A stretch of DNA of 64,000 nt from Aeromicrobium wangtongii (GTDB taxonomy: Bacteria > Actinomycetota > Actinomycetes > Propionibacteriales > Nocardioidaceae): positions 2,418,001 through 2,482,000 of the forward strand of contig NZ_CP102173.1 in the NCBI RefSeq assembly GCF_024584515.1. The letters run 5' to 3'. A program made the position numbers and the translations under genes. The notes under the pieces are model-generated. The model was not told where the DNA came from and ran no database searches. It saw nothing but the letters and a program-made list of their open reading frames with translations. Below, one piece after another: positions 1-7,433 of the stretch (within the stretch, counting starts at the first letter, position 1; the number at the start of each line of letters is the position of its first letter).

Positions 1-446
1 CCGAGGAACGTCTTCAGCAGGCCGTTGAACATGCGCGGCTCGGTCCATTCACCGCGGGTGCCGCAGTTCGCGCAGACGATCAGGCCCATGTCGACCGAGT
101 CGGGGTCGTCGATGCCCTTCTTCTCCGCGTAGGCCTCCTGCAGGTGGTCCTGGCGGTAGCGCTTGTGGCAGTGCTGGCACTCGACCAGCGGGTCGACGAA
201 GGCGGCGAGGTGGCCGGATGCCTTCCAGACCTCGGTCGGGAGGATGACCGACGAGTCGAGGCCGACGACGTCGTCGCGGCCCTGCACCATCGAGCGCCAC
301 CACTGACGCTTGATGTTGTCCTTGAGCTCGACACCGAGCGGTCCGTAGTCCCAGGCGGACTTGGTGCCGCCGTAGATCTCGCCGCACTGGTAGACGAATC
401 CCCTGCGCTTGCTGAGGCTGATGACGTTGTCGACGGTCGATGCCAT
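1..446 (-). CDS. glyS: Glycine--tRNA ligase, N-terminal part (cut by window edge)
   Basis: This is the first 148 codons of a class II glycyl-tRNA synthetase; the gene runs off the left edge. The ATG at 446 gives a product beginning [18 protein letters not shown], and then [17 protein letters not shown], the family's typical start. A zinc-binding-type region follows (CQHC and CANC pairs), then [15 protein letters not shown]. The enzyme charges tRNA-Gly in the cytoplasm. The class II catalytic motifs lie outside the window, so completeness cannot be judged. It diverges from the zinc operon at 610. Confidence 0.93.
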   Translation of the reverse strand, partial: MASTVDNVISLSKRRGFVYQCGEIYGGTKSAWDYGPLGVELKDNIKRQWWRSMVQGRDDVVGLDSSVILPTEVWKASGHLAAFVDPLVECQHCHKRYRQDHLQEAYAEKKGIDDPDSVDMGLIVCANCGTRGEWTEPRMFNGLLKTFL

Positions 447-486
447 GAGGGGATGTTCCAATCCGGCTGGGTGTCGGCGGGCCTGT

Positions 487-508
487 GTCCGTCATCGGAA
501 TGACGGAC
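487..508. repeat. Perfect inverted repeat upstream of glyS
   Basis: GTCCGTCAT, a 4-base loop CGGA, then ATGACGGAC: nine perfectly paired bases. It lies 40 bp upstream of the glyS start, in its likely leader or promoter. It has no T-run, so it is not a classic terminator; it may be an operator or an mRNA hairpin. The function is unknown. Confidence 0.5.
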
Positions 509-573
509 GCCCGAGGGTGCGCCCCAGCCTACCGGCGCGGTGCGACGGCCCGGCCGGGGGCCTCCCGCGGATT

Positions 574-610
574 TGACAATGATTATCAATCGCGATGAAA
601 ATGATTCTCA
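574..610 (+). promoter_or_regulatory. Tandem Zur/Fur-type boxes over the znuA promoter
   Basis: Two 15-bp 7-1-7 inverted repeats are present, each with one mismatch: TGACAATGATTATCA at 574-588 and TGAAAATGATTCTCA at 596-610. Their centres (581 and 603) are 22 bp apart, two helical turns, so two dimers would sit on the same DNA face. A TTGACA -35 element (573-578) overlaps the first box. The second box ends on the first base of the preferred start codon. Both fit the Fur-family TGATAATNATTATCA pattern. Zur is inferred because the operon encodes zinc uptake and its own Fur-family regulator. Confidence 0.82.
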
Positions 611-1533
611 TGAAGAAGTCCCGTCTCCTGCTTGCCACGGTCCCCCTCCTCGCGGCGCTCACCGCATGCGGCGGCGGCGCGCAGGATGACGGGCGGACGT
701 CCGTCATCGCGTCGTCCTACCCCTTCGCCTTCGTCGCCGAACGGGTCGGCGGATCCGCCGTCAACGTCAGCAACCTGACCGCGCCGGGCACCGAGCCCCA
801 CGATCTGGAGCTCAAGCCCAAGCAGGTCGCCTCGGTGCAGGACGCCGATCTGGTCATCTACCAGAAGGACTTCCAGGCCGCGGTCGACCAGGCCGTCGAG
901 CAGGCCGGTCGCTCCGACGACGACACGATCGACGTCGCGTCGCTGGTCAAGCTGCTGCCGAACCCCTCGGAGGAGGGCGAGCACCACGCGGACGACGGCC
1001 ACGACCACGGCGACGCCGATCCGCACACCTGGCTGGATCCGCGGACGATGATCGCCCTGACCGAAGCCGTCCAGGCCGAGCTGTCCAGCATCGATCCCGA
1101 GCACGCCGCCGACTACCGGGCCAATGCCGACCAGCTCGTCGACGAGCTCACCGCGCTGGACGAGGACTTCTCGGCCGGCCTGCGCGGCTGCCGCACCCGC
1201 ACGATCGTCACGAGCCACGCCGCCTTCCAGTACCTCGCAGCGCGCTACGGCCTCGAGCAGGTCGCGATCGCCGGGCTCGATCCGACCAACGAGCCCTCCC
1301 CCTCCCAGCTGGGCGACATCTCGCGGCTCGTCCGCGCCGAGAAGATCACCACGATCTTCACCGAGGAGCTCGTCAGCCCCGCGATCGCGAACACCATCGC
1401 CAAGGAGACGGGCGCGACCACCGCTACGCTCGATCCCATCGAGGGCTTGTCCGACCAGACCAAGGACGAGACCTACCTGACGCTCATGCGCCGCAACCTC
1501 GACACCCTGAAGAAGGCGAACTCGTGCCAGTGA
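610..1533 (+). CDS. znuA: Zinc ABC transporter substrate-binding lipoprotein
   Basis: A cluster A-I metal-binding protein of 307 aa that captures Zn2+ outside the membrane for ZnuB/ZnuC. A lipoprotein signal ends in LTAC with the acylated Cys at residue 20. A GTEPHDLELKP segment carries a ligand-type His (about 64), and an acidic His-rich loop (about 124-133, EHHADDGHDHG) is typical of zinc rather than manganese binders; DPHTWLDP follows. The ATG at 610 is preferred over in-frame ATGs at 595 and 601 because those lie inside the upstream operator and leave a charged extension before the signal peptide. First gene of a four-gene operon; it overlaps znuC by 10 bp. Confidence 0.9.
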   Translation: MKKSRLLLATVPLLAALTACGGGAQDDGRTSVIASSYPFAFVAERVGGSAVNVSNLTAPGTEPHDLELKPKQVASVQDADLVIYQKDFQAAVDQAVEQAGRSDDDTIDVASLVKLLPNPSEEGEHHADDGHDHGDADPHTWLDPRTMIALTEAVQAELSSIDPEHAADYRANADQLVDELTALDEDFSAGLRGCRTRTIVTSHAAFQYLAARYGLEQVAIAGLDPTNEPSPSQLGDISRLVRAEKITTIFTEELVSPAIANTIAKETGATTATLDPIEGLSDQTKDETYLTLMRRNLDTLKKANSCQ

Positions 1534-2300
1534 GCCAAGCCCCACCGCTGATCGTCCGAGGGGTCAGCGTCGCCCTCGACGGCCGGCCCGTCCTGCGCAA
1601 CGTCGACCTCGACGTCGCTGCCGGTGAGTTCGTCGCCCTGCTCGGCTCCAACGGCTCAGGCAAGTCGACACTGGTCCGCGCCGCGGTCGGGCTCGTCCCG
1701 ATCAGTGCCGGATCCATCGAGCTGTTCGGGACGCCGCTCGACCGCTTCCGCGACCGCCAGCGGCTCGGCTACGTCCCGCAGCGCACCCGCGCCGTCGCCG
1801 GTGTCCCGGCGACGGTCCGTGAGGTCGTGATGAGCGGACGCCTGGCACGCCGCCGGTTCTTCGGCTGGCGCACCGCCGCCGACATCGCGGCGGTCGACGC
1901 AGCCATCGAGCGCGTCGGCCTCGCGGACCGCAGCCGGTCCTCGGTCAGCGAGATGTCCGGAGGCCAGCAGCAGCGCGCCCTGATCGCCCGCGCCCTCGCA
2001 TCCGAGGCCGAGCTGCTGATCATGGACGAGCCGACTGCCGGCGTCGACCATGACAACCAAGAAAGCCTGGCCGAGCTGCTCGGCAGCCTCGTCCACGACG
2101 GGACGTCGGTGCTGCTGGTCGCGCACGAGCTCGGCCCGCTGCGTCCACTGATCGACCGCGCAATCGTCCTGCACGACGGCGAGATCGAGTACTCGGGGCC
2201 CTGCGACGCGATTCGCGACGAGCAGCTCATGCACGTGCACCGCCACGGTGGACAGCCCGACCAGCCCGATGGCTTCAGCCCGAATCCGGTGGGCTCATGA
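1524..2300 (+). CDS. znuC: Zinc ABC transporter ATP-binding protein
   Basis: A 258-aa ABC ATPase that powers zinc import. Walker A is GSNGSGKST (residues 41-49), the signature is MSGGQQQR and Walker B is LLIMDEPTAG, all intact. The GTG at 1524 has GAAGG seven bases upstream; an alternative GTG at 1530 would overlap the znuA stop as GTGA. Its own stop overlaps the znuB ATG (ATGA). Translational coupling through the operon suggests matched subunit amounts. Confidence 0.9.
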   Translation: MPVSQAPPLIVRGVSVALDGRPVLRNVDLDVAAGEFVALLGSNGSGKSTLVRAAVGLVPISAGSIELFGTPLDRFRDRQRLGYVPQRTRAVAGVPATVREVVMSGRLARRRFFGWRTAADIAAVDAAIERVGLADRSRSSVSEMSGGQQQRALIARALASEAELLIMDEPTAGVDHDNQESLAELLGSLVHDGTSVLLVAHELGPLRPLIDRAIVLHDGEIEYSGPCDAIRDEQLMHVHRHGGQPDQPDGFSPNPVGS

Positions 2301-3136
2301 TCGAGCTGCTCGACTACGACTTCATGCGGCGCGCCCTCGTGGCCGCCGTGTTCACCGGCCTGGCGGCCCCGGCCATCGGCACCTTCTTGGTGCAGCGCCG
2401 GCTGGCCCTGCTCGGCGACGGACTCGGACACGTCGCCCTGACCGGCGTCGCCCTGGGGCTCCTGACCGGCATCGCCCCCATCGTGACGGCTGTCGTCGTG
2501 GCGGCAGTCGGGGCCATCGTGATCGAGCTGTTGCGGATCTACGGACGCACCAGCGCCGATGTCGCCCTGGCGATGCTGTTCTACGGCGGCATCGCCGGTG
2601 GCGTGCTGCTGACGAATCTGGCCGACGAGAGCGCCGCATCCCTGAATGCCTATCTGTTCGGCGCCATCACGACCGTCTCCAACGGCGATCTGGTGCTGGT
2701 CGGTGTGCTCGGCCTGCTGGTCGTCGTGCTGTCCCTCGGGCTCTCGCCGCAGCTGTTCGCGGTCTGCCAGGACGAGGAGCACGCCAAGGTCAGCGGCGTG
2801 CCCGTCCGGCTGTACAGCATCCTGATCGCGGTGCTCGCCGCCGTGACGATCACCGTCGCGATGCGCACCGTCGGCCTGTTGCTGGTCTCGGCACTGATGG
2901 TCGTCCCGGTCGCGGCGTCCCAGCAGCTCACCCGCAGCTTCCGCACGACCCACCTCGCCGCCATGGCGATCGGCCTGGTCGCGGCGGTCGGCGGCCTGTT
3001 CGCGAGCTACGAGATCGACACGCAGCCCGGGCCGACGATCGTGATCCTCGCGCTGGCGATCTTCGTGGTCGCCTCGCTCGTGGCGATCGCGACGAGCCGC
3101 CTTCGTGCACGCCGCCACCGGTTAGATTCGGTCTGA
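2297..3136 (+). CDS. znuB: Zinc ABC transporter permease
   Basis: A 279-aa multi-spanning permease of the ZnuB/MntB (ABC-3) family that forms the channel for zinc import. It opens with FMRRALVAAVFTGLAAPAIG, then GLGHVALTGVALG, and has about eight hydrophobic stretches; VGLLLVSALMVVPVAASQ near residues 195-215 is the family's conserved late segment. The start overlaps the znuC stop by four bases. The gene ends nine bases before the regulator gene. Confidence 0.9.
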   Translation: MIELLDYDFMRRALVAAVFTGLAAPAIGTFLVQRRLALLGDGLGHVALTGVALGLLTGIAPIVTAVVVAAVGAIVIELLRIYGRTSADVALAMLFYGGIAGGVLLTNLADESAASLNAYLFGAITTVSNGDLVLVGVLGLLVVVLSLGLSPQLFAVCQDEEHAKVSGVPVRLYSILIAVLAAVTITVAMRTVGLLLVSALMVVPVAASQQLTRSFRTTHLAAMAIGLVAAVGGLFASYEIDTQPGPTIVILALAIFVVASLVAIATSRLRARRHRLDSV

Positions 3137-3145
3137 GGAGAAGTC

Positions 3146-3535
3146 ATGGTCGAAGTTCCCCGCAACACGCGCCAGCGGCGCGCGGTCGTCGCGATCCTGG
3201 AGGATCTGGACGGCTTCGCCAGCGCCCAGGAGATCCACGACATCCTCAAGCAGCGCGGGGAGTCGGTGGGACTGTCGACGGTCTACCGCAGCCTGCAGGT
3301 GCTGGCGGATGCGGCGGAGGTCGATGCCCTGCGCAATGACGACGGCGAGGTCTTGTACCGCCAGTGCAGCGCCGGGCACCACCACCACCTGGTGTGCCGC
3401 GCCTGCGGCCGCACCGTCGAGGTCGACGGGCCGACCGTCGAGCGCTGGGCCGACAGGATCGCCGACGAGAACGGCTTCCGGGACGTCGCCCACACCCTCG
3501 AGATCTTCGGCACCTGCGCCACCTGCCCCGACTGA
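3146..3535 (+). CDS. zur: Fur-family zinc uptake regulator
   Basis: A 129-aa Fur-family repressor. The N-terminal winged helix has STVYRSL at 44-50. The C-terminal half has HHHH (78-81), C84-x2-C87 and C124-x2-C127; the two CxxC pairs form the structural zinc site. AGGAG precedes the ATG. It closes the znuACB operon, so Zur is inferred over Fur or PerR, with binding to the two boxes at 574-610 closing an autoregulatory loop. Confidence 0.88.
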   Translation: MVEVPRNTRQRRAVVAILEDLDGFASAQEIHDILKQRGESVGLSTVYRSLQVLADAAEVDALRNDDGEVLYRQCSAGHHHHLVCRACGRTVEVDGPTVERWADRIADENGFRDVAHTLEIFGTCATCPD

Positions 3536-3546
3536 CTCCTCCGGCC

Positions 3547-3933
3547 CTACCGCGCAGCCACTTCCACGGCGCGGCGGGTCTCGCCGTGATTGGCCTCGCC
3601 GCACGTCGCCTGCGGATTGCCCCTGATCGCGTGCACGGCGGGATCATCGGGATCGAAGCACACCACCCGGTCACTCAGCGTGGTGCGCGACAACCAGGTC
3701 GAGCTCTGGAACGTCCGACCCCCGGCCACGTACAGATACTCGATGTCCGCGCCCTGATGGCGCTTCTTGCGGCCGTGGCTCTTCGGCTCGTAGTCGGTCA
3801 GCTCGACCTCGGACGTCGTTCCCGTGAGCGGCTCGCTCTTCGCCGTGCCTCGTCGTTCGACCGCGATCGCCACACCGACCAGCACAGCGGCTCCGAACAC
3901 CATGAAGGCCAGCACCGCCACGCATCCCTTCAC
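3547..3933 (-). CDS. Small membrane protein, DUF3592-like
   Basis: About 128 aa. One N-terminal membrane helix (CVAVLAFMVFGAAVLVGVAI) is followed by a soluble region with IEYLYVAGGRTFQSS and VVCFDPDDPAVHAI, resembling DUF3592 proteins, where a beta-rich domain ends in a YDPxNP-type motif. The GTG at 3933 is chosen because GAGG lies 11 bases upstream and the helix follows at once; ATGs further upstream add a basic extension. It is convergent with zur. No function is known. Confidence 0.6.
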   Translation of the reverse strand: MKGCVAVLAFMVFGAAVLVGVAIAVERRGTAKSEPLTGTTSEVELTDYEPKSHGRKKRHQGADIEYLYVAGGRTFQSSTWLSRTTLSDRVVCFDPDDPAVHAIRGNPQATCGEANHGETRRAVEVAAR

Positions 3934-4037
3934 GCCGTCACCATCCTCGCGCCCCTGTCGCCGTGTCCGCACCATCATGGAGGCGGCATCGCCACGGCGC
4001 ACGCCCATCCATCGGCACCACCTCCTAGGCTCGTGGC

Positions 4038-4475
4038 ATGAGCATCCGCATCGTGGCCGGCGACGAGCTGACGACCCAGGACGTCTACGACATCTGGAAG
4101 ATCCGCGACGCCGTCTTCGCCGTCGAGCAGCAGTGCGACGAGGAGGACGTGGACGGACGCGATCTGCTGCCGACGATGACCCACCTGTGGTTCGCCGACG
4201 AAGACGGCCCGACCAGCTACTTGCGCTCGTACGTCGAGGACGGCGTCCGGCACATCGGCCGGGTCTGCACCCGCAAGGACCAACGACGCAAGGGATTGTC
4301 GGGCGCGCTGATGCAGGAGTGCCACCGCCTGTGGGGCGACGAGACCATCGTCCTCAACGCGCAGGCATACCTCGAGGACTGGTACGGCCGCTACGGATAC
4401 GTGCGGTCCGGTGAGAACTACATGGAGGCCGGGATCGATCACGTGCCGATGACGAGGACACCGAAAAGCCTCTGA
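4038..4475 (+). CDS. ElaA-type GNAT N-acetyltransferase
   Basis: A 145-aa GNAT acetyltransferase of the ElaA group. It has VYDIWKIRDAVFAVEQQC near the N-terminus, then IGRVCTRKDQRRKGLSGALM, which contains the acetyl-CoA loop (R-x2-G-x-S), and ends with LNAQAYLEDWYGRYGYV, typical of ElaA. The acceptor substrate is unknown. A -10-like TAGGCT (4026-4031) lies six bases before the ATG and there is no Shine-Dalgarno, so the mRNA is probably leaderless. Confidence 0.85.
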   Translation: MSIRIVAGDELTTQDVYDIWKIRDAVFAVEQQCDEEDVDGRDLLPTMTHLWFADEDGPTSYLRSYVEDGVRHIGRVCTRKDQRRKGLSGALMQECHRLWGDETIVLNAQAYLEDWYGRYGYVRSGENYMEAGIDHVPMTRTPKSL

Positions 4476-4563
4476 TCACGGCAAAAAAGAGTGTCAGTGG
4501 TGACGTCTAGATTGGAGACATGGCACCACCACCGATGCCGAGCTGGACGTCCTGACCGACGTC

Positions 4564-5718
4564 GTGCGGTGGCGGGCGCGGGCCGAGGCGTTCGAGGTCG
4601 GCGCGATGCTGGACTACCGCGATCGGGAGATGGCGCGGACTGCCTCCGTGGAGCCCGCGATGCGCCGGCAGATCGAGCGGTCGGCGATCTGCTTGAGCAT
4701 CGGTGAGGCCACCGGATTGAGCGAGGGGCAGGTGCAGGGCCGGTTGTCGGCGGCTGAGACGGTGCGTGAGCATGCGCCGTCGGTATGGGATGCCTTCGGT
4801 GACGGGCTGATCGACTTCGGACGCGTGCGTGACATCGCCGCCACGATTGACCAGCTCAAGCGGGAGGAGTCCATCGCCCGCCTCGACCGGCTGGTGGTCG
4901 GCTACGCGGTCGACCACACCGGCGCGGAGCTGCGGGCCTGGTTGCGGCGATTCGTCCAGCGGGTCGAGGCCGATCTGGCTGTTGAGCGCGCCGACGACGA
5001 GCGCCGCAACCGGCACGTGTCGATACGCCACGGCGCGGACTCGATGGGGACGCTGTACGCCTATCTGCCGTCCCACGAGCTGGCGGCGATCGAGGCCCGG
5101 CTGCACAAGGCTGGTCGGCGTCCGGCTGACCCGAATGACGGCCGGACCGTTGCTCAGCGGCAGGCCGATCAGCTGGTCGCCTGGTGCACCGGCGGCGAGG
5201 CAGCCACGTCGGCAGTCGATGCGAACATCGCGGTCACGATCACTGCCGACGTGCTCGCCGGCGCGGTCGCCGGGTTCGCCGAGTCCACCGACGGGCGGTG
5301 GGCCGTCCCGGCTGGTTGGATCGCCGAGGTGGTCGCCAGTGGGAGCACGTTCTGGCATCGGATCGTGACCGACCCGGTGACCGACGACATCCTCAGCCAT
5401 GAGTACCTCGGGAGATTCAGTCCGGACACCTTGGATGTCGCGCTGCGCTTTCGTGACGGTGTCTGCCAGTCACCCGGCTGCATGGTCCCGGCCGAACGCT
5501 GCGACATCGATCACCGAGAACCGTGGCCCCAAGGGCCAACCACTGCAGACAACCTCGGCCCTCTGTGCCGAAGACATCACCAGATGAAGGGCCACGGGGT
5601 CCTGCGGTGGTCGACCCGACCACCCAAACCCCTCAAGCCGATCGTGATCGAGGTCTACCGCGACCCCGTCAACATCCAGTACGCGGGTCAGTCGTCGATG
5701 CGAGGGCGCACACCGTGA
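4564..5718 (+). CDS. DUF222-HNH endonuclease (13E12 repeat family), N-terminus disturbed
   Basis: An N-terminal DUF222 region (MRRQIERSAICLSIGEATGL) and a C-terminal HNH nuclease domain (CQSPGCMVP, DIDHREPW, LCRRHHQMK) place this in the 13E12 family found in many copies in actinobacteria. The in-frame start used here is GTG 4564. Better upstream signals are out of frame: a -10-like TAGATT (4508-4513) lies six bases before ATG 4520, and the DNA between reads TTTDAELDVLTDVVRW in the downstream frame. One missing base near 4523-4533 would restore a normal N-terminus. The end overlaps cimA by 31 bp, convergent. Confidence 0.8.
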   Translation: MRWRARAEAFEVGAMLDYRDREMARTASVEPAMRRQIERSAICLSIGEATGLSEGQVQGRLSAAETVREHAPSVWDAFGDGLIDFGRVRDIAATIDQLKREESIARLDRLVVGYAVDHTGAELRAWLRRFVQRVEADLAVERADDERRNRHVSIRHGADSMGTLYAYLPSHELAAIEARLHKAGRRPADPNDGRTVAQRQADQLVAWCTGGEAATSAVDANIAVTITADVLAGAVAGFAESTDGRWAVPAGWIAEVVASGSTFWHRIVTDPVTDDILSHEYLGRFSPDTLDVALRFRDGVCQSPGCMVPAERCDIDHREPWPQGPTTADNLGPLCRRHHQMKGHGVLRWSTRPPKPLKPIVIEVYRDPVNIQYAGQSSMRGRTP

Positions 5719-7280
5719 AGTCGCAGGCCGTAGGTGAGGGCGTCGACCAGCGCCTCCCATGACGCCTCGATGATGTTGGCGCCCACACCGACGGTGACCC
5801 ACACGTTCTTGCCGTCGGAGGTCTCCAGCAGCACTCGCGTCGTCGCGTCCGTGCCATGACCCTGGTCGAGGATGCGGACCCGGAAGTCGGTCAGGTGGAA
5901 CCGGGCGACATCGGGATAGACCTGCTCGATCGCCTGGCGCAGTGCGTGGTCGAGGGCGTTGACCGGGCCGTTGCCCTCACCGATGACGGCCAGGCGCACT
6001 CCCCCGGCGCGCAGCTTGACCGTCGCCTCCGACACCGCGTCGTCACCGCGCGACGACTCCGCCAGCACCCGCCACGACTCGACGTCGAAGTACGACGGCC
6101 GGGCGCCGTCCATCTCCTCGGCGAGCAGCAGCTCGAAGGACGCATCGGCAGCCTCGAAGGTGTAACCCTGCTGCTCCATGGCCTTGACCCGGTCGGTGAC
6201 CCGGGCCAGCCGCTGCGGGTCCTCGGCCAGGTCGTAGCCCAGCTCCTTGCCCTTGAGCTCGATCGTGGCACGACCGGCCATCTCCGAGACCAGCAGCCGC
6301 ATGTCGTTGCCCACCAACGCCGGATCGGTGTGCTGGTACAGGTCGGGGTCGACCCGGATGGCGCTGGCGTGCAGGCCGGCCTTGTGCGCGAACGCCGAGA
6401 CCCCCGTGTACGGCTGGCGCGCGTGCGGCGGGTAGTTGGTGATCTCCGAGATCGCGTGCGCGACGCGGGTCGCGTCCGCGAGGTTGCCCGGCGGCAGCAG
6501 GCGCATGCCGAGCTTGAGCTCCAGATTCGCCACGCAGGTCACCAGGTCGGCGTTGCCGGTGCGCTCGCCGTAGCCGTTGATGCATCCCTGCAGGTGGGTC
6601 GCGCCGGCCTGCACCGCAGCCATGGAGTTGGCGACCGCGCACCCGGTGTCGTTGTGGGCGTGGATGCCCAGACGCGCTCCGGTCGTGGCGACGTCGGCCA
6701 CGATCTCGCTCACCCAGTGCGGCAGCATCCCCCCGTTGGTGTCGCACAGGACGGCGACCTCGGCCCCGGCCTCCGCAGCCGTGCGGACGACCTCCAGGGC
6801 GTAGTCGCGGTTGGCGCGGTAGCCGTCAAAGAAGTGCTCGAGATCGACGAAGACCCGCTGTCCCTCCTGGCGAAGGTGCGTCACGGAGTCGCGGACCATC
6901 GCCAGGTTCTCGGCCAGCGTCGTGCGCAGGGCCAGCTCGACATGGCGGTCATGGCTCTTGGCCACCAGCGTCACCACTGGGGCGCCGGACTCACGCAGCG
7001 CAGCCAGCAGGACGTCGTCCGCGGCTGCCACGCCCGGGCGGCGGGTCGCGCCGAAGGCGGCAAGGGCCGCGTTCCTCAGGTCCAGCTCCTTGGCCGCGAG
7101 CCGGAAGAACTCGGTGTCCTTGGGATTCGAGCCCGGCCAGCCGCCCTCGATGAATCCCACGCCGAGATCGTCCAGGAGACGCGAGATGTGCAGCTTGTCC
7201 TGGACCGAGAGGTTCAGACCCTCCTGCTGGGCACCGTCGCGCAGGGTCGTGTCGTAGACGTGGAAGTCGGGTGCGTTCAC
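5688..7280 (-). CDS. cimA: Citramalate synthase
   Basis: A 530-aa member of the HMG-CoA lyase-like family that condenses pyruvate and acetyl-CoA to citramalate, the threonine-independent route to 2-oxobutyrate and isoleucine. It has DTTLRDGAQQEGLNLSVQDK (D10), metal-binding HAHND (207-211) and a C-terminal LeuA-type dimerisation/feedback domain from about residue 400. The citramalate-type sequence EGGWPGSNPKD separates it from LeuA. The GTG at 7280 has AAGGA eight bases upstream. A leader peptide and terminator lie just upstream, so attenuation control is likely. Confidence 0.93.
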   Translation of the reverse strand: MNAPDFHVYDTTLRDGAQQEGLNLSVQDKLHISRLLDDLGVGFIEGGWPGSNPKDTEFFRLAAKELDLRNAALAAFGATRRPGVAAADDVLLAALRESGAPVVTLVAKSHDRHVELALRTTLAENLAMVRDSVTHLRQEGQRVFVDLEHFFDGYRANRDYALEVVRTAAEAGAEVAVLCDTNGGMLPHWVSEIVADVATTGARLGIHAHNDTGCAVANSMAAVQAGATHLQGCINGYGERTGNADLVTCVANLELKLGMRLLPPGNLADATRVAHAISEITNYPPHARQPYTGVSAFAHKAGLHASAIRVDPDLYQHTDPALVGNDMRLLVSEMAGRATIELKGKELGYDLAEDPQRLARVTDRVKAMEQQGYTFEAADASFELLLAEEMDGARPSYFDVESWRVLAESSRGDDAVSEATVKLRAGGVRLAVIGEGNGPVNALDHALRQAIEQVYPDVARFHLTDFRVRILDQGHGTDATTRVLLETSDGKNVWVTVGVGANIIEASWEALVDALTYGLRLHGVRPRIDD

Positions 7281-7314
7281 TGCTTCATCCTTCGTCGAGG
7301 AGCATCTCGGGCAC

Positions 7315-7341
7315 AAAAAAACCTCCCATGTGGATGGGAGG
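7315..7341 (-). terminator. Attenuator terminator before cimA
   Basis: On the minus strand, an 8-bp perfect stem (CCTCCCAT, loop CCAC, ATGGGAGG) runs straight into seven T residues. It sits between the leader peptide (stop at 7363) and the cimA start (7280), where a ribosome-controlled terminator would be expected. It would stop transcription before cimA unless overridden. I could not assign the antiterminator pairing with confidence. Confidence 0.85.
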
Positions 7342-7362
7342 TAGCGCGGCGGGCGAGGTGTT

Positions 7363-7407
7363 TCAGCGCCCGGCGCGCCTGTCGATAATGATCGAGCTGC
7401 TCTGCAT
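7363..7407 (-). CDS. Ile-rich leader peptide of cimA
   Basis: A 14-codon ORF, MQSSSIIIDRRAGR, with three consecutive Ile codons (ATC ATT ATC). It begins eight bases after a TAGACT -10 element and ends 21 bases before a strong intrinsic terminator. This is the layout of ribosome-mediated attenuation: shortage of charged tRNA-Ile would stall translation and allow read-through into cimA, an isoleucine-pathway gene. The mRNA is probably leaderless, since no Shine-Dalgarno is visible. Confidence 0.75.
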   Translation of the reverse strand: MQSSSIIIDRRAGR

Positions 7408-7414
7408 GCGCGCC

Positions 7415-7424
7415 AGTCTAGACT
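7415..7424. promoter_or_regulatory. Back-to-back -10 elements (AGTCTAGACT)
   Basis: A 10-bp perfect palindrome holding a TAGACT -10 on each strand: 7420-7415 for the minus-strand cimA leader (ATG at 7407) and 7419-7424 for the plus-strand gene (ATG at 7434). The two promoters share the central TA. No clear -35 was found for either. This is read from spacing to the start codons, not from mapped transcript ends. Confidence 0.6.
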
Positions 7425-7433
7425 GATCGTCCT

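Noticed and set aside
574..610. Iron-responsive Fur regulation of znuA
   Set aside because: The boxes alone fit either Fur or Zur. The zinc transporter genes and the adjacent Fur-family gene make Zur more likely, though not proven.
2248..3339. Plus-strand 363-codon Arg-rich frame over znuB and zur
   Set aside because: It is an out-of-frame reading of high-GC coding DNA: no ribosome site, skewed Arg/Ala/Pro composition, and two well-supported genes in other frames.
4476..4563. LexA box for the first DUF222-HNH gene
   Set aside because: No CGAAC-N4-GTTCG-like sequence lies upstream, unlike the second copy at 32003.
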